Assembly (NCBI RefSeq): GCF_001949145.1
Contig: NW_019091416.1
Location: 404,785 to 468,784 of the forward strand
Direction of reading: 5' to 3'
Origin: Acanthaster planci
Lineage: Eukaryota > Echinodermata > Asteroidea > Valvatida > Acanthasteridae
DNA length: 64,000 nucleotides
Part shown: piece after piece, positions 12,901-27,900 of the stretch
Position numbering within the stretch: the stretch's first letter is position 1
How the letters are laid out: every line of letters begins with the position of its first letter
Translations under genes and position numbers: made by a program
The notes under the pieces: generated by a model
Seen by the model: only the letters and a program-made list of their open reading frames with translations
The model's database searches: none
What the model was told of the DNA's origin: nothing

Positions 12901-15900
12901 AGTCTCGCTGATAACATGCTGCCCTCTGACCTTTCCCTCAAATGTCCACACGCTGGATTGCCACACACCCCTGCTGACAAGCTTCAAACTCAGTTCGGCC
13001 AAATGGTGATGTTATAACCTCAAACATCATTTATATTGGACGTTTAACTTCAGCATCTGAACATTTACATATCAGTTGGAAGACAACGGATGGCATCCTA
13101 AGTTTGGACGTTATTTCAGGTAAAGGGTTCTATAATGTACATGCACAGCATGCTACAATCTTGAAATAAAACACTGAGTTATCCTCCAAAACATTTTTTT
13201 TCAAGCTGAGCAATTTATATAAACTGTTGGCATCTCCATTAAAATACCCTAGGAAAAGCTGGTAATCAAATTCTTTTACTACTTTTAAGCATATACCTGT
13301 ATCACAAGAACTTATTGCTCACTGCGAATAAACAGGAAATCACATCAAATTAACATCTTCACTCAAAGCTTAGGAAAGGGTCAGTGAACTCCAGTTTTTA
13401 GCTGGGATATTGTAAACTTCCCAGATTTTCAGTCTTTGCACTATTGGGGGACAAGTGCGACCTGGGTAAGATGCTGTTGGCAAAGACCTAAGATAACCAC
13501 ATCACAGCATGCAGCATTAATATTAACCTTCCCTCTCTTTTAACCATCAAGAACAGTCACAAATGCCTTCCACTTGATTTCCCCCAGTACACAGACACAT
13601 ATGGGAAATTTGACTGATTTTGACTGATATGACAACTGTGTCAAGAATGTATCTTAGCATAGGAGGGTTAATTGATTAGTAATATTTGTCCTGTAATTAC
13701 CTTGGTCACTGCAAATGATGTTATGATGTTAAGCAAAGTGCAATGTTCCTTATTATTTTGCTGGTAGGCCAGAATGAAACTGTAGCACCAGATGTACTCC
13801 GATTTCAATTTCGTTCGTATCATGAAAAGGTAATGTTCACAATGTGATACAACTCACCAGTGTGACAAATGTTTCAGCAGCAGCCAAGCACCAGACTATC
13901 ACCATGCCAATTACACACAGTATGGCCGAGCTGTTGAATAAAGGCCACAGATTTGAAAGGGGGAGGGGAAGGAAGACAGGGTGGCAGACAGCAGAAGGTG
14001 AGGTTGAGGAAAAAAGAGAGAACATTACAATTAAATAAAGTGTCACAAAACCTTTAAGGATCTTTCAAATTCATTCACATATAAATATCAGTTAAACAAA
14101 GAATCTTCCCCTTACTGCTTCTCCACCAAAACATTTTGATAAAATGCACAATCTTAACAGATATTAAAGGAAAGACATTAATATACCATATTATTACAAC
14201 CGAAAATGACTAGAACACCAAAAAAATCAGGATTTGTTTCAAAGAAAAACATGACTAGTGCAAGCTTTCTTTATGTACATGTACACTGTATAGGAGGATA
14301 TTAAAGTATAATAATTACATGTACTGTGGCTGAATACAATGCTCATTGCCGGTGAAAACGAAAGTGACAGTGTTTTTATTACAATAACATTTACTCTTCT
14401 ATAGTGATGCAATCTGAAATTAAAATTGAAACTTTTATCAAACGCCCACCATTTTTTGCAAATGTCCAGCAGTACTGAAAAATTACCTTTTGAAACAAAA
14501 AGACCTCACACTGCAAGCGAAACTCATTCACTCGACAGACTTAAATTTGAAGCAAATCAGAAAATCTTCGCTCTCTGTGATATGCTGGAATTTCCATGGC
14601 ATTTCATGCTTCAGAGAAACAGATAAAGGAAATAAGGCCTCCATGCATTTTCCTCCCCACAAGAGTAATGCAAAAGATTACCAGCAAAGTTAATCACTTA
14701 ATACATGTCTCAAATTCTGCCATCCTGATAAGAAACTTTCACCCCTTTTTCTGTCGAAGTATCTTCTGAACTGTTCTCAATTTACAATGAAGGGTTAAAA
14801 GGTAATTTTTTTTACCATTAGCCAGCAGAAATATTTAGCTAGTGAGTTCAACAAAGTAACTCACGTACTTTCCTTTCAGAATCATTCACAATGTACATGT
14901 TGGTGCAGTCACGAACTGACTCAGAGCATTGTTATCGGCATTTAATAGAAATATCAGCCTTGCACATACCGTACAAACCAGTGACAACCAAAATGTATTT
15001 TTAGCTTGGCAGGTGGAGTAGTTTACACACTAGGTACACGACCAAGTTTGGAAGAAGAAAAACAAGAAATCTCCTGCATGAGTAACCACCTGATGACGTG
15101 TTGTGTTTGTGGCCTTCGGAGCTGCAAAATGCTCAGTGAACTATATTTAGGTAGAAGTTCACTTAGATTTGTGACAAGGAAAAAAAGAAAGAAAACACAT
15201 CCAAATGCTCTTTTTTCTGTCGTGGCCAAACATCTGTTGCATTCAAGAGGGAAGCCAGCATGTCCAATGCACCAGGTGCAAGGACAGGTGGAAAGACAAG
15301 TGCACAGGGTGTGATGTTCAGTCCAGGCCCATGAAGATTGAAGGAAATTTATTTGTTGATAGTCCAAATCACCCTGATGAACTTATGAGGGATCTCCAGA
15401 TGTTAAGGTTGTGGCCCTGAAGGTTTTCAATACATCAATTCTTTTCACTGTTCCCCACTCTGTACTTCAGATGAAATTTCTTTTATACTCAGCTAAAACT
15501 AAAAAAAAAGTCCAACACACTGATATGTGTCAATGGACCAAAGTTTAATTCTCTGACCCAAAAATTTGAGATACAGTATATGCATTTACATGTAACAGTG
15601 CCTACTGATTTCTTTCAGACACAAGCTATGTGGGCTACATGATAAAAGCCTCCGCACATTTTAGACATTACCATTTTCAGTAACCATGGGAACAAGACAG
15701 AATTTACATATCTCCATTGCCATGTGGAAGATTATGTAAATATTTCTGCCATATCAAATCTGACAGTAAATCAGTTTGCCTAGATCTACAGGTACATGTA
15801 CATGTACATGTATCTATACATCAGTGTAATGTATCACTCAGTAGACCACGTCAACAAGGGACACGCTCTCCTGTGAGTCCATGGTTTCCTGTACAGACAA

Positions 15901-18900
15901 GCTGACCACTTCTTTGATATAAATACCCCTCAACCGTGCCCATAAGTATTGGTGCTGAGACAGATGCTACAGAATATTAAGCAATTTTGGTCTACATACA
16001 AGTCTGCCAAGAAGCAAGTGGTGTCAGCGTACCCTTTCAGGTAACACAAAGATTCTTCGACAGAAATTCTGTAGAAATATGTCACATTTCAATTGTTTAA
16101 TTTGATTTGTTCGCTCAACTGAGAGCAGCTTGTTATGGAGGTGTGTCCCATTGTACTTAAACACAGTGTTAAACAAAAATATCAAAAATGTTTGTCTTCT
16201 TTCTCTTCGTTGTCATTAATTTTGTTATTATCAATTCCTCTTGCATGTACATGTACATGAAATTCCAAAGAAAGTTTATCACACTGTACAAACTGGAGAT
16301 TGAACTCCGCTCCAGAAATGTTCGTCTCTGAAAGTCTAACCCCAAAACCAGATGTGTGCATTATTTTAATTCATAGTTCACTAAATAAATTCAAAAGGGG
16401 GTGCAGCTACAGGGTCGAGATTTAGCATCAACTGAATCAGGATAAACCTTAAATGAGTAGTAGGCCTGACGCATTAACTGCTCGCTTACTTGCACTTGTT
16501 ATTTTCGAAGGGGATTTCCTTGCAGGACTCACTGTTTGCCCCGGGCCCAATGAGGAATGTCTAATGAAATAATGAAAGAGTTCCTCGAGCCCAGTCCCCC
16601 TTCTCCCACTATTCCCGAGGACAAACCCCCAGTGACACTCAGTATGACTTAGAAGGGTCATGTCCACCTTCCTCTTCCTCATCTATCCTCCTGCCTGGAT
16701 TAACAATCTTGGACAAGTAATCCTGCAGGTATGGGTCCGTGAAATGGACAAGGTCTGGTGGACAGGTTTCCAGTCTGCAGTGTTTCAATTCTGCATACAT
16801 GTAGATTCAAACCATCTCTTGCAAAACGGGTACATGATCACATGTAAACATACATGTATATGTACATGTACACATCGCCTCATTTGTAAAATGCTTACTA
16901 AGATGAATTTCACGGAAAAAGAAAATTTCTGCTCGATTAACATTCTTCACTTTTGGGCTCTTACTGTATTGTTCAAGACAGTGAATGGTCAACCCTCTTT
17001 TAGTAACATTCTTTCCTTTCTGAATTTTTCCGTACATCATTCTGACGCAAATGTTAACAATTCATTCTACAATCACAACACAAGTAAGATGAAAACAGAA
17101 AACTCAAGACCGCATTTAATTTATTCATTTTTACTTGTCGAATAACTGAGGCACTCTCCTCTGTCTCTGCATAGTGCCTTTGTGGTGTACCATTATCATT
17201 CATGTATGCTGAGACTGGTCTTTAACTTAACCAAGAAAAAAAAACTGAAACTGATACATATATCTCAATTATCCACCCACGACACGTTCCCGCTCTCAAC
17301 CGCATCTTTCGAAACTCCCAGGAAAGCTCGATGACAATTTTTAATTTCCAGATAACCAACCCCGGATGTCTTCCCTCTGCTAACGCATCTCTCTATCGGT
17401 GACCCATCAGTGCGTGTCCATCTCTCGATGGAGGCACCTATCCTGACGAATCGTCTTCCCTCCGCCGAGTTTTTACCTGAGCCCGAGAGTGTCAACAGCT
17501 TCAGCGCATGCCAGGCCAGCCGAATCCCATCAATTATGCGCAGTAATGCGAACTCGATAGTCGACCTAACGAGATTGGACGGTGCTTTCCAACCGATCAG
17601 AGAAACAGCAAACCTCTTTATTATCTTATAAATAAATTTTCATCCTGGAACCTGCAGACGGGAAAATCTCCCCCACCCCACCCCCATTTCTTTTCTTCTT
17701 TTTTTTAAGGGCAGCGAGACGCTGGAATCTCCCAGACTGACTAATCTGCCCCGTGGCAATCACGCGGTAATGCTGAGGTGGGAAAAAGTATTGAATTCAT
17801 TTGGGTGCTAACTTGACATAGCTGGAGAAATTGGTGTCCACTGTCCGCCGAATGAACCTCCCTTAAGTGCAGCTCCTGGCACTTCTCTGGCTATCGCATG
17901 TTAGGGCATCGAATGTGATTAACTTCCTCTGAGGTTTTTGGTTTCATGCGGGTACATGTACATGACGGGCTCAGTTGCCTACAATGTCCACATTTCTCAT
18001 TGTTCACTGAAGCATTTCTGGGGTTCTTATTAAAACTTCTCATATCCTAAGTGTACACAAACATTGTACATGTGCATTTATCAGTTCGCATTTCGGAGAT
18101 ATCCCACGGTGTTTAAAGTGGCTTTACCCTAATCATCGCTCAGCCAAAAATCAGCCTATTTCAGCAGCATTTGAATGGATTTGAATGTTACCGGTACTTC
18201 CATTACCACATTTTTACGTCTGTTCTTTTCCTTATCCCTAGCAGTCCCAAGTCCTCCAACTTCAATATGATTTTACATACACCCTGGGGGTTAGGGTTAT
18301 TAGACAAGTTACCCCTTGGTAATTTGTGGTCTTAAGTTCTGCTCTTCACAGTTTTCCCATCCTTTTTTTTTCACCCTAATGAGGTACTGTGTCCAGTAAC
18401 AAAAGCTACAGTCATTTAATAAACCACTACAGCTTACCAGCAATGTGCACCGATTGAGTTTTACACATGTAAATACATAAATAGGTACACGTACATGTAG
18501 GTGCTAGCATGGAGCTTAATGAGTTTCCATAGCATGGCAAGGTGTTATTCGGCTGTTGAAATGAAACTCCAAGGAGGACGTACATGTACATGTATGGAAT
18601 GTTTCGTTATAGACTGCAGGAATGAACTGAATGAACATGAACTGTGCTATTATGAAATCATAAATACATACATGTACCTGTAAATGTTATCTTTGCACAG
18701 CATAACATGTACACGTACGTTGCCACGGGGTTCTCCAATCGAACTATATTTTTTCAGGAGTTCACTTCAAAATTGTCTTACAAGAAATAAACTCTTTCCT
18801 ACGATTGAAAAAGCAATAATACATGTACATGTAAATATATTAGTTTCTTCATAAATGCCTATGTTAACACCTCTTGACTACACACCGCAGTGCGTGTACT

Positions 18901-21900
18901 GTTTATATTGAAGCCCCCCCTCTATACTCTCTCTACACATGTACCGGTGCTTAAAGGTGAGAAATCTCTTAATATTTGACAAAATTTAAGGACGATTTCA
19001 TTCTTGAGTTTGTCAATGACAAGCACACATGCATGTTTTACACATTCAGTCAGTCACGATTGATGCTTTCAAAATGCTGCCCACCTCAATGGTTCTCTTT
19101 CAAGAGGCTGTTGGCTGAACGGTAAGATAGTGTGGTAAAAATGTTGCTTCACATTTTACCAAATTCAACACTGATCTACATCCTCAATAAGTCATGAGTC
19201 TGGCTGCATCATCATGGTTCACTGTGCTACACAGACACGACCAAGACCTCACAACGAGCTCTGCAAGGGAAAGTACACGTCAGCGACAACATCGGTGCAC
19301 AAGCTCATTACTCACACCTGATGTCACCTGTCATCCCAGATGAGCATATTCATGAAACGCGACTCTTCTACAATCTCAGTGGGCTATCTCATCTCCTCTG
19401 AATGACTGACTTGCTCCCAGGATGATTAGCAGTCCCATAACTCTGTATAATGTTGGGTCTACCAAGACTCGCGGTTTCTCAGAAATCAGGTGGCATTTTC
19501 TTATTGCACCAAACTGATTAAACCGAGTTTATGTTCCAACATACATGCAATGACCCATACAATCATTAAAAATTGGCCTACATGTACATCTTGACGCATG
19601 TTCAAAACAGCACCTGTCGGCCTTCATTCCTGAAATATGTGATCTGTCACAACCAAATGAGTGTAAAGTCGCATTGTATTATTTCCTATTTTGAGTGTTC
19701 TAAGTCATATTGAAGTGGGGGTCAATTTTGGGTTTTGTAATATTTGGAAAGAGAAACCCGTCTCCTATTAATTCCAAATATTTCCCAGAATCACATATTT
19801 AAAAATGTCTTTTTCTCAGCAATTATTCGTTATTATTCGTGCCTGGTCTGAAATGTTGAAACAATGTCAGGAACAAAGACGCAACGCTGCCAGAATAATG
19901 TCACATTGTCACCTGATACTTTTACCCTAAGTGTTCCATGTACATACCACTGGAAAGCTCTCTTCCTGCTGAATAAAAAATACCAACATATCAGTTTTTG
20001 AAAATTCCGACTTGCAGCTCATTTTGCAGTGACAGGTCACATATGGAAAGGGCCGTAAATGTAGCTGCATACATGTAGATGTACATGTACGTACACAATC
20101 CTGTCAAACATGCAACACCCAATAAAAGACCACCCTAACACTCTTTATCTGCTCCACTTAAATGAAGTTGAAAAAAAATGAATCTGTAGTTAAAAGCAGA
20201 ATGTTCTCAAACCTGCAAAAGCATCCACAGAAAAAAATTACAGGTGGAGGAGCAATATCATAACCAGAGCTCCATGAAAAACCAAAAGAACAGAAATGTT
20301 CTTTGTGATCAGGAAATGAAATAAAACCTTCTGGACAAAAATTGGATGATCTGATTACACTAATGGTCCAAACGACACTAATTTGTAATCAAACAACAAT
20401 CCTATCTAAGACTAGGCTTCCTGAGGCATACATAATACAGTATATCAAGCCTCCAAGCGAGCAGGCCCGGGCTCTATGGAATTGGAAAAGCCAACCAGGC
20501 AATCAGGAACTGGCAGTCTGGGTTCCCAGGGCAGGAACATCAAAGTCTGGGGTGTTTGGAATGCAGCCAGCTCTGCCATTCCCACGGGCAACCCAGCGAC
20601 GTTGTTTCCGAGTCCTAGAGGTCTCTTCTTGCATGCAGCCTGCTTTCAGCCACCCCGTGGGATCCCAAGGTTGAAGGATGTATTTTTTTCCCCCCACTGA
20701 TTTCCCAGCAGGGCATGAGCTTGACAATTTGATATTTTCTCTCTAAACTTACTTCAACAGATCGTTAAACTTGATCATTAAACATGAGAGGTTTGTGGCA
20801 AACCCCCCCAAAAAAGCCAGAGGATGCATGTACATGGGTCAACTTAGAGGTATCTTTCTACAAGCGAATACCTATCCCTAAGAATCTCTGCAAATTTTCA
20901 AAAATCACATGTACATTGTACATGTGGCGTACTGGATGATAATCTTACTTACTTTCACCATAGAAAAAAATGGCAGATTAAACAAATGAATACAAATAAA
21001 TGCTAACCCTGCAAATTTAATTTTAAAACTAAATGTACCGGTACATGTATATCATGTAAAAACTATCACGCAAAAACTACTCCATCTATTTCAACCAACA
21101 TGGCATTAAAAAACAAAAGAAAAATCTTTGTGACAGTGACAAACGTGATAAAGACACAAACATGTACCACACCTGTATGTAAACAAGGATAGAGGCATCA
21201 GAAGAGATCAACAGCTTATAAGAGACGATATGACACTCAGTGCATCTTTAATCTGGGCCAAGAAATGGAAGTAGACGGGAGAATAGCCCATTAGCTTGTA
21301 GCCCGTAGTCAAGTAGTGCTTTATCTTCAGAAGATGCCCTTGGCAGGATTGTATCTTTCAAGGGTCTACTGCTCTGGTTGGAAGGTTTCCATTAATCAAT
21401 TTGCATATTTTGGATGAATTATTCATGAGAGGAGTACATACATGTACATGTCGGCTTCACTTGTAAGGCAATTGGTTTTCTGCTGAAGCAGACAAGAGAT
21501 GGCATCAATGGAATACATGTATGTTTTTCTACAGAGGAATTAATGTCCTAAATTGTTAAGCTGGAAAGCTTGTTCAACCACTCAGATGACAAATTTGCTC
21601 TCGTGTGATATACTAAGAAGCAGCAGTCTCTTTAGAAGTTAAGAGATGAATTTTAGAATTGCCTATTTGGCAAACTCCCTGAGTTTACAGACATTTAGGA
21701 CACACTGCTTCCTGAAAACTAAGGCAAACAGGAAATGCTTCATTACTCATGAGTGGAATCCTGAGTGGGACTTCCCTGCAGATAATTCCCCAACACCCAT
21801 TCACTACGGGTACCTGCTGCTTACTGCAGACACAATCAACCTGAATCTAATCAAGGATAAAGAAGAAAGTCGCTACTGGGTCCCATCGACAAGGGAATGG

Positions 21901-24900
21901 CCCCTTTAATTTTCTTCAAACGGTTTGGCATCAGATGTTCCCTCAACCAAAGTCTGTTATTTCTTTAAGGGGAGGGGGACACAAATATCTAGAGCAGTAA
22001 GAAATACACGTACAGTGTATGTCTAAGCATTTCACAAAAATGACAATTAAGTTTCCACAGATTTCTAATAACAGTACAAGACCTCAACCCCCCCTCCCAC
22101 ACACACAAACAGCCACTGGTAATTACACTGCAGTATTTCCAACAAGCATTACAGTGCTGTACATGTACGCACAACACCCTATGAATGCACAAAGAGACTT
22201 AACTTACACGATGCAAATAATATTTTACTGCCTGGGATCTGCATTTCATAATATGCACTAGCCAGTGTGATACAACGTTGCAGTACACATGTACATGTAA
22301 ATGTATGCAGAGCTTTAATCAACATACATAAGATGTACATGTACAGTGTACAAGATGAAGGCCTACACACATGTACATGTACATGTTACATGTGTACATG
22401 TACGTGTGTACGCTGCTCTCCTTTCAGGCTGTTCATTCACCCCAATGGATAACATTGGTGAACCAGTAGAAAGCCACACCATGCTCAAATGCTGCAAGTT
22501 CTCTCCTTGAAGGTTAAATACTCGTGAATACACTTGATGTAAGGAGGAAAAAAGTGACTGCAGTACCTTGGTCGGCGAGGTGAGATAGTGGGGGAATATT
22601 CTTATGCATAACTGAGATTTTTTGGCGCATACGTGAAAACATTTGGCTAAATATTACAGCTGAATCTCAACAAGGAAATAGGTATGTTTTAATTTGCAGC
22701 AATGCAAGCAAAACCTTCCACATTTGAGAGCAGATTGGCACGACAAATCTATCGTGGCCATATTGGACGTTGGCCAAATGAAAACAACTGATCCAAGTAA
22801 GAAAATAACAATAACTACCCGGTAAGAATGACGAGATGGAACCATAAGGTGGAATGCACCCTTTATGTTCCCCAGGTTATAAGCTCCATGCGTAACATCA
22901 TCAGGCTGAGGTACAAGTACATATAAAACTAATGTACCATTGGCCAGGTCCAAAATGACTGGCTATGGCTGGCGATAGCACAGAAGGCTATGGCAGGCAC
23001 TGGCTTTAACAGCTTCAACTGTTTGCTACAGCCATACCAGGTAGCCAGGAAATGCGGACACGACTTAAGTCACAATATCTAGCACATCAAGAGTCTAATG
23101 CAGGCTAACTCTTACGACCTGCGACATGAGGTCAACTCATTTAAATACCCACACGCAAACGAATAGGCATGCACAAGTTATAATTATTACAGGCCTGCTG
23201 TTTTTCCAAAGACTGAAAGTGAAACTGTTGTACAGAGCCAACGATGCTTGGCTTTTTTTATTTTGGCTTTCCTGAGGAAAAAGTCTGCAAGTACACCATG
23301 TGGAAGTAATCTCTTCTTCAAGAGTGGTGGTTCTGAGAGGTACCGGTGAGCGTAAACTCAGGCCTACCTGATAAGTGAACATCTCTTTCCTGTGCAGGCT
23401 CCACATAGAACTACCAAACAGATGATCAGTTCAAAACAGAAGACACCAATAAAACCACCCCACCTGAATGCACAAAATGGAAACAATGAAAAAACATGAA
23501 GTTATCCAAAATGGAATAGATATGACAATACGAAACTGACAACAACCCCCGGTAATACACAAATGTACAGAGTACACATGGGTAGGCATTCACCACGTTC
23601 AGGGGGCAAGTTCTTTTGTTAGAGAAATTTGAACGAGTTGTGGGGACATTTTTTAGTCCGACCCCCCCACGTTTTGGTCCCCACAAAAGAGGTGAAATGT
23701 CAAGTGTATGTCCCTATAACTATGGTGCAGAAGTATATACATATACAATGTACATGTACCACTGTGGGTCAAGTTTACATGTATAAGGATAGCTTTTGTC
23801 TACTAAACAGTCATATCAGCGCATGTCCTAGTACCGGTTCTAGGGATACAAGTATACATGTACATGTCCTAGTACCGGTTCTAGGGATACAAGTATACAT
23901 GTACATGTCCTAGTACTGGTTCTAGGGATACAAGTATACATGTACATGTCCTAGTACCGGTTCTAGGGATACAAGTATACATGTACATGTCCTAGTACCG
24001 GTTCTAGGGATACAAGTATACATGTACATGTCCTAGTACTGGTTCTAGGGATACAAGTATACAGTGTACATGTACATGTCCTAGTACCGGTTCTAGGGAT
24101 GCAAGTATACATGTACATGTCCTAGTACCGGTTCTAGGGATACAAGTATACATGTACATGTCCATGTACCCGTATGTCATGTCATTTGAATGACAGAAAG
24201 ATTATTTGCATTTACATGTATAAGTTAAAGTACACGTTTGCGGGCATGGAACTTTTATTTTATTTGAGGATCAGCTTGAAATACAACAAAATATAGTTTT
24301 CTCCCATTTGCTTCTAAATGCATTGCCAGGATGCAAGTTGATGGATGAGTCATGACAAATATGAAGGCGTGCATGTATGAGACCTAATTGCAACCTTTAA
24401 AAAAAGTAGAAAACACCGCTGAGCAAATTTTGCGCCAGGCAATAATGAGCAGGGAACCAGTCCTCAGTAATCTACAAGGTACTTTCCATGACACTTTGGC
24501 TGCTGACCTGTTTTTGCTAAGGAATCTGAAAACAGGATACAAGTAGGAAGGAGAGATTTTGGGGAGGGGGGCTCTTTAATGCTGATTCAGTGTGCAGGAA
24601 AGTTTCAACTGCTTCAAATCAAAGGCAAGAGAGCCAAGAGTGTTTGTCTCAAATTAAATGAAGAATGCTTTAAAGGGTACAAGTTGCATTTTTTCAGGAA
24701 CAAGTCTGGTTCTTGCATCACATTCAAACTACAAAGATACATCTTTGTAGTTTGAAATATTTACCCCTGCTCGGGAGTAGGGTTAAAAGAGAAAACCCAA
24801 GGGTTTAGCATTTTTCCTGGACAAAAGCATCTAGTGTGAATGTCAGCTGGTTTGAACTTAACCCCAGTTAAGTTCCAAATGCTATAACAGCATAACACCA

Positions 24901-27900
24901 GCATGCAAATACTGGTCAGATGGGCTGCCGTTCTCGTACTCGTAACGTCAACCTGGCATTGCGCGATGTAAACAACAGCTGCTTGTGCATGCGCGCATCA
25001 TTGTGGGATTGGACTTCCGCCCACAATTCATTTGAAAACTTCTAGATGAGCAGCTTCCGTATACACATTTCCCGGGGTTGGATTGCCAGTGTGAAACAAC
25101 CGTGCATATTCACTGGAAATAGTGTCCCCGGGAGTTACCAAATGGGTCTCGTTACTAGGGTTTTGGTGGGGTGCAAAATCCACGAGATTTTCCTAGGGAT
25201 TTATTTCCCGGGGATTGGCTCTGTAGTGTGAAAAGGCCTTTGGTTGGCTACCAGTGCATATCAAATGGAGTTAAATTAATTATAAGTTTTACGTAAAAGT
25301 ATTTGTACCAGAGGACTTGATTTCAAACCTTTCTCAACAACAAGGAGAATTCAGTATATTTTTCAACTGATGTATTTTAAAGTACCTCAGAAATAACTTT
25401 TAAGAAAATATAAGCCATGAAAAAAAGAGCACAAAATTGACGGAAAATGATGAAAAAAGTTTGGCTCTCTTCATTCTCTTACCGTTTATAATCACTCCCA
25501 CCTTTCACTCACTGAAAATAATCTTTAAGTTTGGCTGCATCAATAATGTATAATGAGTACACAATATGTTCGTTGCGAACGTCATATTTGACGGAATTTT
25601 GATGACGCTCGAGAATTTTGACAAAAATGCATGACGTTTGAGAAAGCAAAAAACGTTGTCACATGTAGTGCTTGAAAATTCCATGCGCAATGTTCATTTT
25701 CCCGTTTATTTTGGAGATATAACAAGGAAGGAGAAGCACACAAATTGATGATAAAAAGAAAATTTCCCATTTTAATTAATGTTTAATCACTACTGGGCTA
25801 CTAAGTAAATATTTAGGGCCTGCCTGAGTCATAGTGCCCACATTTGATGTTGTTGATGTAAACTGTGTATGGTCATTATCACAAGCTCAATCAATAAAAA
25901 GTTTCTGTTGAACTTTTCACCCAAGGGAACATGCAATACATGTATGGGGACTCCAGATGTGAAACTTTGATTCATCGTCATTATCCTGTGCTGTGAAGGG
26001 ACTTCGTCAATCACATGCAAACCCAACACGTATCCACGTACATGTACACTGAACTCTGGACAATTTGAGTGCTGTCAACCATTTTGAAGGGCAGATAAAA
26101 ATGTTCAATTCTGGAAATTTTCTGAGTGGGGTATCCTTTGTTGACAGCTCACAGGTTTGCTTTTTAACCCTCTGTCAATATTTCTGACAAAAGTTGGACC
26201 CCAGATAAAGAACACTTGAGAGCAGGACAAACACTGCAGCAATGGCTCTGCTCTCCTGTTGGGGTCTCTTGGAAATTGTCAGCACGTACAAACGATGCGT
26301 TAGTATTGGCAAAACTAAAATATCCAGCCACACGCCAAAATAAATAATAAATGTAATATGCAATTTCTGTTCTTACTATCGCAAATGTCTGGAGTCATAA
26401 ATTGGCCAAACTGAGACCCCCTTATTTGGTATGTGCTATGCACCGGAGGTTGTTTGCCATGTGCACTGGTGAATATTTACACATGTACTTGCAAAAATGG
26501 ACAGATTGCCAACAAGATCTTAGACAGGTATTACAATCACCAAAGTGTTATTTCTGCAACTACTAAGAACATACCTGACGGTCCTTTCATTATTCTTTTG
26601 CCATTACACTAGAACAGAATACTGCGCTCGACAGCTCATGCAGACACAAATCGAATGACAATGATGTGTATGTACATGTACATGCAATTTTCACAACAAA
26701 CCCTTTGCCAAGATTACACGATCACTCAAAAAAAATTCCATCATTCCTTGTAACAAAAGGGGAACTTGAAAAAAAAATCAAGCCATTCATTTCATTCCTT
26801 CATTATAATACCGGTACAGCCAGACAGTTGAAATGCCTATGTGTACGGGTTAGTCTGTCAAATGCAGAACAAGTTATCCATACATGTTTGTGTGTATGTC
26901 TGATCTTAGTCTGATTTCTCACATTGTACATGAACATGTCTCTGGCATGCAATGGCTGACTGTACGGCTGACTAAGTCTGGCATGAGAAAATGAGCGTGT
27001 ACATGTACACTGTATATTGCTACAAATTTAGGGTTCTGTGTTGAGCACACAAGGGCACAGTGCTGCACTACCTGAGACAAAGCGTCAGGTGTTGAACAGT
27101 CATACAAGACATGTACATGTATGACAGCATGATGGGCACGGACCTTGTGAACCAGGCAGCCAGACAGTGCATGCACAAAGGTGGAATGATATCATCAAAT
27201 ACAGATTGTTGAGAGACTAGCCTCTGACACAGGTTTGCTTTTTATATATTCTCCATCTTTTTGCATCAATAGTTGGTATTCATCTACATGTACAAGATGA
27301 AACTACCCGGTAGAAGATGAACGTAAATACTGATGATGGTTATGTTGGTAAATAATGCTAATGAGCCAAACAGAAAATACAATTTTACAAAAAGACTAGA
27401 TTTCTTGTTTTTCATTTGGTAAAAAAAATGCGGGAGTGCAGATACTGGTACCTGGGCAACAGTGGCAGCACTATGGGTGTCATATGGGTGCAAAGGCACC
27501 CTTTGAAAAGCCGCTCCCACCCACATTTGCACCCAGGAAAACTGTGTCATTTTTTAAGACAGGGCGATCAACCTTCTCATTTTACGACTCCTCGTTATGA
27601 CCCAGGAAAAAAGAAGGATCATTTGCACCCACGTGATTCTGCCTTGCCTCACACTTGCACCCACAGCCATTGAGGTCCGGTGCCGCACCTCCTGGGAAAG
27701 AATACCAATTTACATGTACACCTGCTGAACACTGAGCATCCTCCAGAACAAAAGACAATAAAACAAAACACAGGCAAATTGGGACAGTGTCTAAGTGTAC
27801 GCTGGCCTTTCCCTAACACAATGTGGCAAAGGCGTTTTAAGATTCAATTCTCACCTGATCGTTTCATAATACTGGACTTCTGTGGTGGGTCTGCTGAGAT

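Larger units (their letters stand above)
13931..23367 (-). other. TTYH intron 5 (9.4 kb)
   Basis: The longest intron. It holds many short (ACATGT)n runs (for example 15789-15812, 16851-16871, 20073-20092, 22369-22405), a possible zinc-finger relic at 15235-15417, and two GC-richer patches at about 17260-17780 and 20440-20690 that I cannot explain. No other exon is needed here: exon 5 and exon 6 join in phase. Confidence 0.6.

Noticed and set aside
15023-15090. RWLLMQEIS candidate for TTYH exon 5
   Set aside because: Not hydrophobic enough for the third helix and ends in a stop; 23368-23463 matches fully and in phase.
22654-22953. Minus frame with a hydrophobic stretch (VVIVIFLLGSVVFIW) near TTYH
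   Set aside because: No splice phase or family pattern fits; TTYH exon 5 is already placed.
23826-24160. CRISPR-like array
   Set aside because: Direct tandem units with no unique spacers, in an animal genome; it is a minisatellite.
26175-26363. Hydrophobic 62-codon minus frame
   Set aside because: Looks membrane-like but matches no TTYH segment and is not bounded by usable splice sites.
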